A program made the translations under genes and the position numbers. A DNA stretch of 32,709 nucleotides, taken from positions 1 through 32,709 of the forward strand of contig JBCCRC010000037.1 of assembly GCA_039208375.1 (NCBI GenBank). Reading direction: 5' to 3'. The notes under the pieces are model-generated. The model had not been told where the DNA came from. It saw only the letters and a list, made by a program, of their open reading frames with translations, and searched no databases. This document shows positions 14,918-23,574 of the stretch, in pieces; position 1 is the first letter of the stretch; each line of letters opens with the position of its first letter. Source of the stretch: JANQPC01 sp039208375. GTDB taxonomy: Bacteria; Pseudomonadota; Alphaproteobacteria; Rhodobacterales; Rhodobacteraceae.

Positions 14918-16600
14918 ATGGAAGACGACGCGCATAGCGCCTGGGCGCGTGCCGGGGCCGCGGCGGCCGTCTTCGCTGTTGATCCGGCAGGGATCGGCGG
15001 GCTTTGGCTTCGGGCGCGAAGTGGCCCGGCGCGAGATCGATTTCTCGAACAACTCTCCACGCTGGCTCCCATGCGCAAGATCCATCCCAATATCGCCGAT
15101 GCGCAGCTTTTTGGCGGGCTGGACTTGAGCGCCACGCTCAGCTCCGGGCACCGCGTTCAAACAGCAGGCGTGCTCGGAATGGGCGGCGTAATCTGCCTGA
15201 CGATGGCTGAGCGATGCCCGGGGGGCCTCGCCGCCAAACTGGGCCAGGCCGTGGATGCCAGCACTCACGGTGTCGTGGCACTTGACGAAGGGGCAGAGGA
15301 CGACGAAACCGCACCCGGCTCGCTTACGGAACGGCTGGGCTTGTTCGTGGCGCTCGAGGGCGTTGGCGCACATGCCCTGTCCCCACCAACGACCATTGCG
15401 GATGATATTGCCAGCGCCCGCGAACGACTTCCCAGTGTTTCCGCCGGCGCCGCTGCGCTTGAGGCGCTCACTGTTCTAGCGGCACAGCTTGGCATTACCA
15501 GCCTGCGCGCGCCGCTGAAGGCCGTTGCAGCCGCCCGGGCGCTTGCCGCACTCGCCGGGCGGGAGGCCGTCGGTCCTGACGATATCCGCCTTGCCGCCGA
15601 ACTCACGTTTTCCCACCGCGCGACGGTTTTCCCCGAACACGCCGAGCCGCCGACCGAGGAGCCAGAGGCCCCGGAGGCGCCGAGGGACATGGAAGATCAC
15701 GCGCCCGGTGACGAGGAGATGCCGCCGATCCCGCAGGAAGTGCTCTTGGAAGCGGTGCGTTCGGCGTTGCCGCCTGGCCTGCTGGCCAGTCTCGCGGCGG
15801 GCCGGGCCACGCGCGGTCGCGGCGCTGCGGCCGGAAGCGGCGCCAAGCGCAAGGGCAACCGGCGGGGCCGCCCCCTGCCCTCGCGCCCCGGGCGGCTTGG
15901 CGGCGGCGCGCCCGTCGATCTCGTTGCAACCTTGCGCGCCGCAGCACCCTGGCAGCCGATGCGGCGGGCCTCGGCGCCTGCGGGCCATCTCCTGCACATC
16001 CGGCCCTCAGATATTCGCCTCAAGCGCTACGAAGAGCGGTCTGACCGGCTTCTGATTTTCACGGTAGATGCCTCGGGGTCGTCGGCAATGGCGCGGCTTG
16101 CAGAAGCCAAAGGCGCGATCGAGTTGCTTTTGGGTGAGGCCTATGCGCGGCGCGACTATGTGGCGCTTGTGGCCTTCCGTGGCACGGAGGGCGAGCTTCT
16201 GCTTCCGCCCACGCGATCACTTGTGCAAACCAAACGGCGCCTCGCCGCACTTCCCGGTGGCGGTGGTACCCCGCTTGCCGCTGGCCTGCGCACAGCATTC
16301 GAGCTTGCGGGCCAGGTGCGGGGGCGGGGCATGACGCCATCGCTTGCGCTGCTTACCGATGGGCGCGCCAACATCGCGCTCGATGGCCGGGCCGACAGGC
16401 GCGCCGCCGGTGCCGATGCCGAACGGCTGGCCGATGCCTTTCGTGCCGAGGGGCTGCCCGCTCTTGTGATTGACACAGCCACGCGGCCGCAACGCGGCCT
16501 TGAATCACTCGCCCACCGGCTTGGCGCGGCCTATCTGCCGATGCCCCGCGCGGATGCCCATGGGCTGTCTGCCGCCGTAACCGGCGCGCTCGGGGGCTAG
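14918..16600 (+). CDS. bchD: Magnesium chelatase subunit BchD
   Basis: BchD is the platform subunit of magnesium chelatase. The 560-residue product has a degenerate AAA+ region (about 10-235) without a Walker A motif, an acidic proline-rich linker (about 240-272), a basic Gly/Arg-rich stretch (about 296-330), and a C-terminal von Willebrand A domain with the metal-site motif DASGS at 384-388 and LLTDGRANIAL further on. The ATG follows the bchI stop directly with no gap. Architecture and length match the family. Confidence 0.96.
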   Translation: MEDDAHSAWARAGAAAAVFAVDPAGIGGLWLRARSGPARDRFLEQLSTLAPMRKIHPNIADAQLFGGLDLSATLSSGHRVQTAGVLGMGGVICLTMAERCPGGLAAKLGQAVDASTHGVVALDEGAEDDETAPGSLTERLGLFVALEGVGAHALSPPTTIADDIASARERLPSVSAGAAALEALTVLAAQLGITSLRAPLKAVAAARALAALAGREAVGPDDIRLAAELTFSHRATVFPEHAEPPTEEPEAPEAPRDMEDHAPGDEEMPPIPQEVLLEAVRSALPPGLLASLAAGRATRGRGAAAGSGAKRKGNRRGRPLPSRPGRLGGGAPVDLVATLRAAAPWQPMRRASAPAGHLLHIRPSDIRLKRYEERSDRLLIFTVDASGSSAMARLAEAKGAIELLLGEAYARRDYVALVAFRGTEGELLLPPTRSLVQTKRRLAALPGGGGTPLAAGLRTAFELAGQVRGRGMTPSLALLTDGRANIALDGRADRRAAGADAERLADAFRAEGLPALVIDTATRPQRGLESLAHRLGAAYLPMPRADAHGLSAAVTGALGG

Positions 16601-16604
16601 TCAA

Positions 16605-17477
16605 TTGGATTGGGCCCGCGAAAAGGAAACCTGGCCGAATGCGGCGCATTCCCGCTTCATCCGGTGCCGCCCACATGACTGGCATGTGCAAGTGGCCGGC
16701 CGGGGGGACACGCTTCTGCTCTTGCATGGCGCCGGTGGGGCCACGCAGAGCTGGCGCGCCCTGTTCCCGATCCTCGCCCAAAGTCACCACGTCGTCGCCC
16801 CGGATCTGCCGGGCCAGGGCTTCACGCGGCTTGGCACCCGCCTGCGCCTGGCTCCGGCACCGTTGGCTGAGGATATCGTCGCCCTGTGTGCCGCGGAAGG
16901 CTGGCGCCCCACCGCGATCGTCGGGCATTCCGCTGGCGGGGTACTGGCGTTGGAGCTTGCCGAACGGCTGGGCTCACCACAGGTGATTGGCCTCAACGCG
17001 GCCCTGGGGCAATTCGAAGGAGCCGCAGGTTGGCTCTTTCCGCTGATGGCGAAAATGATGGCGCTGAACCCGCTGATCCCCCCCCTTCTGGCCCGCATGG
17101 CCGGGGGGGAAAGCCGCGCGCGCGAGTTGCTTGAGAGCACCGGATCAAAGATCGATCCGCTCGGCATCGCCCTTTATCGCCGCCTGATGGCCGACAAGGC
17201 GCATATCGACGGCACGCTGGCGATGATGGCGCAATGGGATATTCGCCCGATCCTTGCACGGCTTGAGACAATGAAGACGCATGTGGTGCTAATGGCCGGC
17301 GAGGCCGACGGAACCGTGCCCGCCGAAGTGTCGCGCCGTGCAGCGGAGCGCATTCCGAACAGCCGCTATCTTGGGTTCCCCGCTCTTGGCCATTTGATGC
17401 ACGAAGATGCGGCAAACGACGTCGCCGTCGCCATAACAGCCGCACTCGCCGGGCAAGAAGCGCGCGCCGCCTCCTGA
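16605..17477 (+). CDS. bchO: BchO, alpha/beta hydrolase associated with magnesium chelatase
   Basis: BchO is a hydrolase-fold protein found next to bchID in phototrophs; its exact reaction in bacteriochlorophyll synthesis is not established. The 290-residue protein has LLLLHGAGGATQSW (oxyanion region), nucleophile elbow GHSAGG (Ser109), an Asp in AGEADGTVP and a His in GHLMHED (about 263). The start is TTG at 16605, chosen because MDWAREKETWPN is the family N-terminus; GGGGG lies about eight nt upstream, overlapping the end of bchD. It is the last PGC gene on this side. Confidence 0.92.
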   Translation: MDWAREKETWPNAAHSRFIRCRPHDWHVQVAGRGDTLLLLHGAGGATQSWRALFPILAQSHHVVAPDLPGQGFTRLGTRLRLAPAPLAEDIVALCAAEGWRPTAIVGHSAGGVLALELAERLGSPQVIGLNAALGQFEGAAGWLFPLMAKMMALNPLIPPLLARMAGGESRARELLESTGSKIDPLGIALYRRLMADKAHIDGTLAMMAQWDIRPILARLETMKTHVVLMAGEADGTVPAEVSRRAAERIPNSRYLGFPALGHLMHEDAANDVAVAITAALAGQEARAAS

Positions 17478-17484
17478 CGGCTGC

Positions 17485-17512
17485 TTGACCGGGGCGGGCC
17501 GATCCGTAGGCT
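17485..17512 (+). promoter_or_regulatory. Candidate promoter for the DUF4170-waaA-lpxK unit
   Basis: TTGACC and TAGGCT are separated by 16 nt, 25 nt before the next start codon. This would let the lipid A genes be expressed independently of the photosynthesis operon, although no terminator is visible after bchO. Confidence 0.4.
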
Positions 17513-17536
17513 CTGCCAAAACATCCGGAGCGTGCT

Positions 17537-17782
17537 ATGACCCAAAGACTGCACCTTGTGTTCGGCGGCGAACTCGTCGATCCCTCAAAAACCGAATTCC
17601 GGGACGTGGATAACATTCATGTCGTGGGCATGTTCCCCGATTACGCCAGCGCCTACGACGCCTGGAAATCGGAAGCCCAGCGCACGGTCGACGATGCGCA
17701 TTCGCGCTATTTCATCGCCCACATCCACCGGTTGCGGGATGAAGAGGCCGAAGCCTCGCCAACAGAGGAACTGGGCAGCTAG
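17537..17782 (+). CDS. DUF4170 family protein
   Basis: A short acidic protein of 81 residues beginning MTQRLHLVFGGELVDP and containing FPDYASAYDAWKSEAQRTVDDA with YFIAHIHRL. It matches the small DUF4170 family, which is common in alphaproteobacteria and often lies beside lipid A or Kdo genes, as here. No catalytic motif is visible; function is unknown. GGAG six to seven nt upstream supports the ATG. It precedes the WaaA-like gene by 6 nt. Confidence 0.85.
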   Translation: MTQRLHLVFGGELVDPSKTEFRDVDNIHVVGMFPDYASAYDAWKSEAQRTVDDAHSRYFIAHIHRLRDEEAEASPTEELGS

Positions 17783-17788
17783 GGGGCA

Positions 17789-19069
17789 ATGGCGGTTACC
17801 CCCGGGCTTTGGCTGTATCTCCAGGCCGCGCGCTATGCGGGGCCCAGTGCCACACGGCGGCGCAAACAACTCGCGCTGCATGAAAACGCTGACGCATTGC
17901 TGCGCCAACGCAATGCCGAAGAAACGGAAACCCGTCCCGACGGCCCCCTGATCTGGGTGCATGCCGCCCCCGGCAGCCGCCTGCCCGCCCTGGTGCAACT
18001 GATCGCGCGGCTTACGGCATCGGGCGATCGGCATGTGTTGCTCACCACATCTTTGCCCGATCAGGTGCCGGGCCAGTTGCCCAATGGCGTCATCTGGCGG
18101 CTGCGGCCCGTCGACACCCCTGCCGTGATCAGCCGGTTCTTGGAGTTCTGGCGCCCCGCGGCAGCCGTGTTTGAAGGCAGCGAACTCTGGCCCTCAGCCA
18201 TCGAGGGCTGCCATGCAGCAGGCGTGCCGCTTTTGATGATTGATGCGCATTTCCCGCGGGAGGCCCGGCGCCGCTGGCGGTGGGCGCCTTTCGCGGCGCG
18301 GCGCCTATTGTCCCGGTTTTCTCACCTGCTCACAGGATCGGAAGCCGATGCAGAAGCGCTTCAGGTGCTTGGCGCCGATCCCGGGCGGATCGAAACCCTT
18401 GGGTTTTTGGAAGAAAGCACGCCCGCGCTCCCCTGTAACGAAACCGAGCGCGATGAGCTGGCCACGCTGCTGTCGGCGCGGCCCGTGTGGCTTGCCGCAG
18501 GCGCATGCTCTGACGAGATCGCGATGATCGAGAGCGCCCATCTCCAAGCAGCGCGCCAATCGCACCGGCTTTTGATGATCTGCGTTCCAAATCTTCTCGA
18601 ACGGGGACCGGCGTTGCGGGATCGGTTCAACCGCCTTGGTTGGGGCGTCGCGCTTCGCAGCGCGGGCGAGGAACCCGAGGAGGAAACGCAGATCTACATC
18701 GCCGATACCGAAGGCGAGATGGGGCTTTGGTACCGCCTCGCCCCGATCACCTTCATCGGGAACACCTTGGCTGAACCCGGCGGAGGGCATGATCCCTATG
18801 AACCTGCCGCACTCGGCTCTGCTGTCGTGCATGGCCCGCGGGTGCAGCGGCATGAGGCGATCTTCAGCCGGATGGGCCTCGCCGGTGCGGCGCGGCGGGT
18901 GTCTACTGCCGCAGCGCTTGGGGAAACCGTGGCAGAGCTCATGGCGCCGGACAAAGCGGCGGAGATGGCCCATCGCGCGTGGGAAATCTCGTCTCAGGGC
19001 GCAGAGGTTTCAGACCGCGCCATGGCCCTAATCGAAGAGGCAATGGTGCGCGGCGAGGCACATCCCTGA
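17789..19069 (+). CDS. waaA: WaaA-like 3-deoxy-D-manno-octulosonic acid transferase family protein (divergent)
   Basis: WaaA transfers Kdo from CMP-Kdo to lipid IVA at the inner membrane. The 426-residue product has GSELWPSAI (130-138), DTEGEMGLWYRLA (306-318) and the GGGHDPYEPAALG nucleotide-binding region, all WaaA/GT30 features. Two motifs look altered: the SVGE motif holding the catalytic base Glu is replaced by HAAPGSR (58-64), and the usual STHEGEE segment reads GACSDEI (238-244). It may be a divergent paralogue with a different donor or acceptor. The neighbouring lpxK, overlapping by TGATG, supports a lipid A role. The symbol is given by family, not proven function. Confidence 0.75.
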   Translation: MAVTPGLWLYLQAARYAGPSATRRRKQLALHENADALLRQRNAEETETRPDGPLIWVHAAPGSRLPALVQLIARLTASGDRHVLLTTSLPDQVPGQLPNGVIWRLRPVDTPAVISRFLEFWRPAAAVFEGSELWPSAIEGCHAAGVPLLMIDAHFPREARRRWRWAPFAARRLLSRFSHLLTGSEADAEALQVLGADPGRIETLGFLEESTPALPCNETERDELATLLSARPVWLAAGACSDEIAMIESAHLQAARQSHRLLMICVPNLLERGPALRDRFNRLGWGVALRSAGEEPEEETQIYIADTEGEMGLWYRLAPITFIGNTLAEPGGGHDPYEPAALGSAVVHGPRVQRHEAIFSRMGLAGAARRVSTAAALGETVAELMAPDKAAEMAHRAWEISSQGAEVSDRAMALIEEAMVRGEAHP

Positions 19070-20064
19070 TGCGTACTCCGCGCTTCTGGTACCCCCATGA
19101 CGGGCGTGACCGATGGCAAGCGCGGCTTCTGGCCCCCCTCAGCCAACTCTATGCCCGCGGCACGCGGCGGCGTCTCGCACGTCACGCGCCCTATACGGCG
19201 GGCGTGCCAGTCGTGTGCATCGGAAACATCAATGCCGGGGGAACCGGCAAAACCCCGACCGTCATCGCCTGCCTCGAACGCTTGGCCGCGCGCGGGGTGC
19301 GCGCCGCAGTCGTCTCGCGCGGCTATGGCGGTCGGGCCGCCGGGCCCGTCCAGGTGGATCCGCGCATCCATGATGCCGATGAGGTGGGCGACGAGCCACT
19401 CCTGCACGCGGCATTTGCCGAAACCTGGGTGGCCAAAGATCGGGCGCGCGGGGTGCGGGCGGCGGAAGCCGGCGCTCCGGACCTTATCCTACTAGACGAT
19501 GGCCACCAGTCGCCCGCCGTCGAAAAAACCGCCTCTATCATCGTCGTCGATGGGCGCCGCGGTTTTGGCAATGGCCGTGTGATCCCGGCCGGGCCGTTGC
19601 GGGAGCCGGTAGCGGAGGGTTTGGCGCGGGCCGACATGATCGTGGTGATCGGAGATGACGGCGAACAGCGCGCGTTCGAGCACCACTGGGGCCATGCCGT
19701 GACCCTACCGCGCGCCCGCGCCACGCTGGGCCCGCTTATGACGGGTATGCGGTGGGAGGGGCTTCCTGTGCTGGCCTTCGCGGGCATCGGCTACCCCGAG
19801 AAATTCTTCCATACGCTGAAGGCCATGGGGGTGGATCTAAAGCGCACCAAGGCGCTCAGCGATCACCAGGCGCTGTCGCCAGCGCTTATGGCGCGGCTCA
19901 CACGGGAGGCCGCCGCCCTTGGCGCGCAGCTCGTGACAACGGAGAAAGACGCCGCACGCCTTCCCGGGCTTTACCGCCAACAGGTGATGACGCTTCCGGT
20001 GCGGCTTACCTTCAACGATCCAGCGCCGATCGACGATCTCTTCACCCGCGTTCTTTCCGGCTGA
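19069..20064 (+). CDS. lpxK: Tetraacyldisaccharide 4'-kinase LpxK
   Basis: LpxK phosphorylates the 4' position of the lipid A disaccharide at the inner membrane. The 331-residue product has the P-loop IGNINAGGTGKTP (51-63), VSRGYGGR, and LILLDDGHQSP, all diagnostic. The ATG overlaps the stop of the upstream WaaA-like gene (TGATG). Its 3' end overlaps by 23 nt the end of the convergent CoA-transferase gene. Confidence 0.95.
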   Translation: MRTPRFWYPHDGRDRWQARLLAPLSQLYARGTRRRLARHAPYTAGVPVVCIGNINAGGTGKTPTVIACLERLAARGVRAAVVSRGYGGRAAGPVQVDPRIHDADEVGDEPLLHAAFAETWVAKDRARGVRAAEAGAPDLILLDDGHQSPAVEKTASIIVVDGRRGFGNGRVIPAGPLREPVAEGLARADMIVVIGDDGEQRAFEHHWGHAVTLPRARATLGPLMTGMRWEGLPVLAFAGIGYPEKFFHTLKAMGVDLKRTKALSDHQALSPALMARLTREAAALGAQLVTTEKDAARLPGLYRQQVMTLPVRLTFNDPAPIDDLFTRVLSG

Positions 20065-21211
20065 GCGCGGCGAGTATGTCGTCGCGGTGTTCATCCAGCC
20101 CCGGTGGCGGGCGGTCGTCAACCGTCGCGGCTGCCGAAAAGCGCATCGGGCTACGCACGCCGGGGATGCCCCCGGGCGCAATCTGCAAGCCGCGATGGAT
20201 CACGTGCGGGTCGGCGAAAACATCAGCCATGTCGTTGATCGGCCCGGCCGGCACACCCTGCGCCTCGCACGCCGCCAAAAGATCGGCGCGGGTCAAGCGG
20301 CGCGTCGCGTCTGTAAGCCGGCGCGTCATCTCATCCCGGTTCCCGATCCGGTCGGCATTGGTGGCGAAGGCCGGCGCTTCGGCCATCTCGTCAAGGTCGA
20401 GCAAGGTGCACAGCCGCCGATATTGCGCATCATTGCCGGTGGCGATGATGATCCAGCCGTCGGCGCAATCAAACACCTGATAGGGCGTGAGATTCTGGTG
20501 CGCATTACCGATGCGCTCGGGCGCGATGCCGGTGGCGAGGTAGTTCAAACCCTGGTTTGCGGTGATCGCAGTGGCCACATCGAGAAGGCCCAGATCGATA
20601 TGCTGGCCGCGCCCGGTTCCTGCGCGCTGGTGAAGGGCGGCGAGGATCGCCGTGGCGGCGTAGAGGCCGGTGAAGATATCGGTCACGGCCACGCCCACCT
20701 TTTGCGGCTGACCCCCGGGATCGCCGGTAACAGACATCAGACCCGACATCCCCTGAATGATGTAGTCGTAGCCCGCGCGGTGGGCATAGGGCCCGTCCTG
20801 CCCGAACCCGGTGATCGAGCAATAGATGAGCCCTGGATGTTTTGCCGCGAGGCTTGCGTAATCAAGCCCGAACCCTTGCAAGCCCCCCACTTTGAAGTTT
20901 TCGATGAGAATATCGGCTGTCGCGATCAGATCCCGCGCGACGGCCAGATCCTCCGGGTCCTTAAGGTTTAGCGCGATGGATTTCTTGCCACGATTGCAGC
21001 TGTGAAAGTACGCCGCCGCGCGGCCTTTACCCGTTTCGATGAAGGGTGGGCCCCATTGGCGGGTGTCGTCGCCCGCGGGGCTTTCGATCTTGATGACCTC
21101 GGCGCCCAGATCGGCCAGCGTTTGACCGGCCCAGGGGCCGGCCAACACGCGCGCAAGCTCAATCACCCGGAGCCCCGCCAGCGGTGGCGGGGCGTCTGGG
21201 TTAGCTTCCAA
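20042..21211 (-). CDS. Family III CoA-transferase (CaiB/BaiF)
   Basis: The 389-residue protein begins with LAGLRVIELARVLAGPWAGQ and has LGAEVIKIESPAGDDTR and QPQKVGVAVTDIFTGLYA. Asp178 in the last block is at the position of the catalytic aspartate of formyl-CoA transferase and relatives. These enzymes move CoA between carboxylic acids; the substrates cannot be told from sequence. The start is TTG at 21211, overlapping the end of the dsbA-like gene, and the conserved block begins 11 residues later. It is the last gene of a three-gene minus-strand run. Confidence 0.9.
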   Translation of the reverse strand: MEANPDAPPPLAGLRVIELARVLAGPWAGQTLADLGAEVIKIESPAGDDTRQWGPPFIETGKGRAAAYFHSCNRGKKSIALNLKDPEDLAVARDLIATADILIENFKVGGLQGFGLDYASLAAKHPGLIYCSITGFGQDGPYAHRAGYDYIIQGMSGLMSVTGDPGGQPQKVGVAVTDIFTGLYAATAILAALHQRAGTGRGQHIDLGLLDVATAITANQGLNYLATGIAPERIGNAHQNLTPYQVFDCADGWIIIATGNDAQYRRLCTLLDLDEMAEAPAFATNADRIGNRDEMTRRLTDATRRLTRADLLAACEAQGVPAGPINDMADVFADPHVIHRGLQIAPGGIPGVRSPMRFSAAATVDDRPPPGLDEHRDDILAALSRKERG

Positions 21212-21869
21212 GCTCGTCTTCGATGATGGCGGTGAAATCGGCGTAGCTCATGTTGCTGTAGCGCTGGCCGTTGATCACGAATGAAGGCGTCGAGTTGATG
21301 CCGTCGGCCGCAGCATTCTGTTGATACACCGCAACCATCGCTTCGGCCATGGCGTTGTCGCCGAGGCAGGCATTTACCTGCTCCTGCTCGAGCCCCGCCG
21401 TGAGCCCGATGCGGCGCAAGTTATCCGCCACGGTGGCCGGATCGCCCCCCGCCGTCCAATCTCGCTGATTTTCGTAGATCAGATCCACAAGGCCAAAATA
21501 GCGCTCTTCGCCCCCGCAGCGCGCCAGCATTCCCGCCCAAAGCCCGAAGCGATCGAAATAGACTTCTCGATAGATGAAATTGATCTTCCCGGTATCGATG
21601 TAGTCTGCCTTGAGATCTTTGAACGGGCCTTCGTGGAACGTGCGGCAGTGAGGGCAGGTGAAGGAGGCATATTCGATCACCGTGACATCTGCATCGGGGT
21701 TACCCAGCGACATCTCTGCCACCATCGAAGTATCAACATCCGCGGAAGCCTCCTGCGCGGATACCGAGCCCACGGTCAGCCCCGGGGCCGTGGGCTGCGA
21801 ATTCATCCAGACAAATGCGCCGAAGAGGCCTATGGCGGCAACGGCTCCGATCATGAGTATGCGGTTCAT
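21201..21869 (-). CDS. DsbA-family periplasmic thiol oxidoreductase
   Basis: The 222-residue protein has an N-terminal hydrophobic segment (about 3-22) acting as signal or membrane anchor, then a thioredoxin-fold domain with the active site CPHC (72-75) and the cis-proline segment STPSFVINGQRY. This is the DsbA/DsbG-like family that oxidises or shuffles disulfides in exported proteins. The ATG at 21869 is followed by a normal basic n-region (MNR). It lies 12 nt downstream of the DUF721 gene, so co-transcription is likely. Confidence 0.9.
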   Translation of the reverse strand: MNRILMIGAVAAIGLFGAFVWMNSQPTAPGLTVGSVSAQEASADVDTSMVAEMSLGNPDADVTVIEYASFTCPHCRTFHEGPFKDLKADYIDTGKINFIYREVYFDRFGLWAGMLARCGGEERYFGLVDLIYENQRDWTAGGDPATVADNLRRIGLTAGLEQEQVNACLGDNAMAEAMVAVYQQNAAADGINSTPSFVINGQRYSNMSYADFTAIIEDELGS

Positions 21870-21881
21870 TAAGCTGCCTTC

Positions 21882-22400
21882 TCAGGTGGTTCGGGGTTTG
21901 AGAACGTTTTCGCCAAGCGCGGACAGCGCGCGGCGCAATTCGGGATCGGCCACATCGGCCGTGGCTTTCGTGGCCTTGGCGGCCAATGCCGGGTCAGGCG
22001 CAGGTGCTGCACGCTTCGGCGTGGGGCTGAAGGGCGTCTGCCCCTCGGCGAAGCCCTCAGGCGCGGTTTGCGTGATGCGGATACGCGAAATTGCGGTGTA
22101 GCCATAGGTTTGGTTCACCCGCTCGCGCAGCGCCTCTTTCTTCATTTCGAGGATCGGCGCATGGGCGCCGGTTGTGAGTACCGTCAGCGTGGCGCCGAAA
22201 CCGCGGCCATGGCGCACGTCGACGGGCTTGGCGATCGCCGCGATCTCGGCGCCCGCAATCTCATCCCACGCCGTCAGAACGCGTGAGACGGCGAAGCCGC
22301 GCCCCTCACTGACGCGCCGAATGTCCGCCTGCACCGCGGTGGCGGCGCGACGGAAGCGTTTGCCCTTTCGGGGCTGGGAGGGCGGCTTTGATTGCGGCAT
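21882..22400 (-). CDS. DUF721/DciA-like protein
   Basis: The 172-residue protein has a basic N-terminus and a central DUF721 domain (about 25-110: VLTAWDEIAGAEIA, TLTVLTTGAHAPILEMKK, RVNQTYGYTAISRIRI). DUF721 proteins include DciA, the ancestral loader of the DnaB replicative helicase, which has this KH-like core. The Ala/Pro-rich C-terminal third is not conserved. It is divergent from mutY, a common alphaproteobacterial neighbour. The helicase-loading role is inferred from family. Confidence 0.8.
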   Translation of the reverse strand: MPQSKPPSQPRKGKRFRRAATAVQADIRRVSEGRGFAVSRVLTAWDEIAGAEIAAIAKPVDVRHGRGFGATLTVLTTGAHAPILEMKKEALRERVNQTYGYTAISRIRITQTAPEGFAEGQTPFSPTPKRAAPAPDPALAAKATKATADVADPELRRALSALGENVLKPRTT

Positions 22401-22483
22401 TGCACCTGAACACGTTCTACGGGCATAGCGTAGCCCGCGCCGGGCGGCAAACTACATCAGCCGCAAACGAGGAGTGATAAACA

Positions 22484-23557
22484 TTGCGTGACGCCGAACG
22501 CGCTGCGGCGCTTCTGGAATGGTACGATACCCATGCGCGCGAGATGCCTTGGCGTGTGGGGCCCGCGGCCCGCGCTGCGGGGGTGCGCCCCGATCCCTAT
22601 CATGTGTGGCTATCCGAGATAATGTTGCAGCAAACAACCGTTGCAGCCGTGAGGGACTACTTTCGCGCCTTTGTGGGGCGCTGGCCAACGCTAACCGCGC
22701 TCGCGGCGGCGGAGGATGCAGAGGTTATGGGCGCGTGGGCGGGCCTTGGTTACTATGCCCGCGCCCGTAACCTGCTCAAATGCGCGAGAACGGTGGTGGC
22801 CGAGCACAGTGGCGCCTTTCCCGAAACCTATGCGGCACTTCTGAAGCTTCCGGGGATCGGTCCTTACACCGCCGCCGCCCTTTCCGCCATAGCGTTCGAT
22901 GAACCTGAAACCGTGGTTGACGGTAACGTCGAACGGGTGGTGGCGCGGCTGTACGACGTTCATACCCCCCTACCCCGGGCCAAGGCAGAGCTTACGGAGC
23001 GCGCTGCACGGCTTACGCCTCGGACACGGCCTGGCGACTACGCGCAAGCAGTAATGGATTTGGGCGCTACGATCTGCACGCCCCGCAGCCCGGCCTGCGG
23101 GATCTGCCCTTGGATGCAAGGATGCGCGGCGCGGCTTGCCGGAACCGCCGCCGAACTGCCGAAAAAAGAGCCTAAAGCGGCGAAACCGGTGCGTTTTGGG
23201 TATGTGTATGTCGCCACGCGGCCCGATGGCGCCGTGCTGCTTGAACGGCGGCCAGAAAAGGGGCTTCTGGGCGGGATGCTGGGGTTCCCCGTTTCCGAAT
23301 GGGGCGATCTGCCATCGGAAGATCCACCCATTGCGACGGAATGGCACGATCCCGGGGCAGAGGTGCGGCACACATTCACGCACTTTCACCTGCGCCTCGC
23401 GCTTAGGCTTGCAATAGTCACTAATTCAGCCCAACCGCATCGCGGTTTTTTTGTGGAACGGGCACAGTTCCGCCCGGCTGACCTGCCGACGTTGATGCGT
23501 AAGGCCAATGACCTTGCGGAACCTGCGCTTACTGGTGAGTTGAGCGCCAACCATTGA
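22484..23557 (+). CDS. mutY: A/G-specific adenine DNA glycosylase MutY
   Basis: MutY removes adenine mispaired with 8-oxoguanine. The 357-residue product has LSEIMLQQTTV with the catalytic Glu45, the helix-hairpin-helix LPGIGPYTA (122-130), VVDGNVERV with catalytic Asp146, and four cluster cysteines at 198, 205, 208 and 214 (C-x6-C-x2-C-x5-C). The C-terminal region resembles a NUDIX-like 8-oxoG recognition domain. The start is TTG at 22484 with GAGGAG about eight nt upstream. Protection against oxidative damage fits a phototroph, but the gene is a general housekeeping one. Confidence 0.95.
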   Translation: MRDAERAAALLEWYDTHAREMPWRVGPAARAAGVRPDPYHVWLSEIMLQQTTVAAVRDYFRAFVGRWPTLTALAAAEDAEVMGAWAGLGYYARARNLLKCARTVVAEHSGAFPETYAALLKLPGIGPYTAAALSAIAFDEPETVVDGNVERVVARLYDVHTPLPRAKAELTERAARLTPRTRPGDYAQAVMDLGATICTPRSPACGICPWMQGCAARLAGTAAELPKKEPKAAKPVRFGYVYVATRPDGAVLLERRPEKGLLGGMLGFPVSEWGDLPSEDPPIATEWHDPGAEVRHTFTHFHLRLALRLAIVTNSAQPHRGFFVERAQFRPADLPTLMRKANDLAEPALTGELSANH

Positions 23558-23574
23558 GACGGTACGCTTTATAG

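Noticed and set aside
17537..17782. DUF4170 gene as a new photosynthesis gene
   Set aside because: The family occurs widely in non-phototrophic alphaproteobacteria near lipid A genes, so proximity to bchO is probably a cluster boundary.
20087..20971. 294-codon plus-strand frame
   Set aside because: Antisense to the CoA-transferase, which has clear family motifs.
22417..22433. CTACG/CGTAG inverted repeat between the DUF721 gene and mutY
   Set aside because: Only 5-bp arms; too short to call an operator or terminator without comparison.
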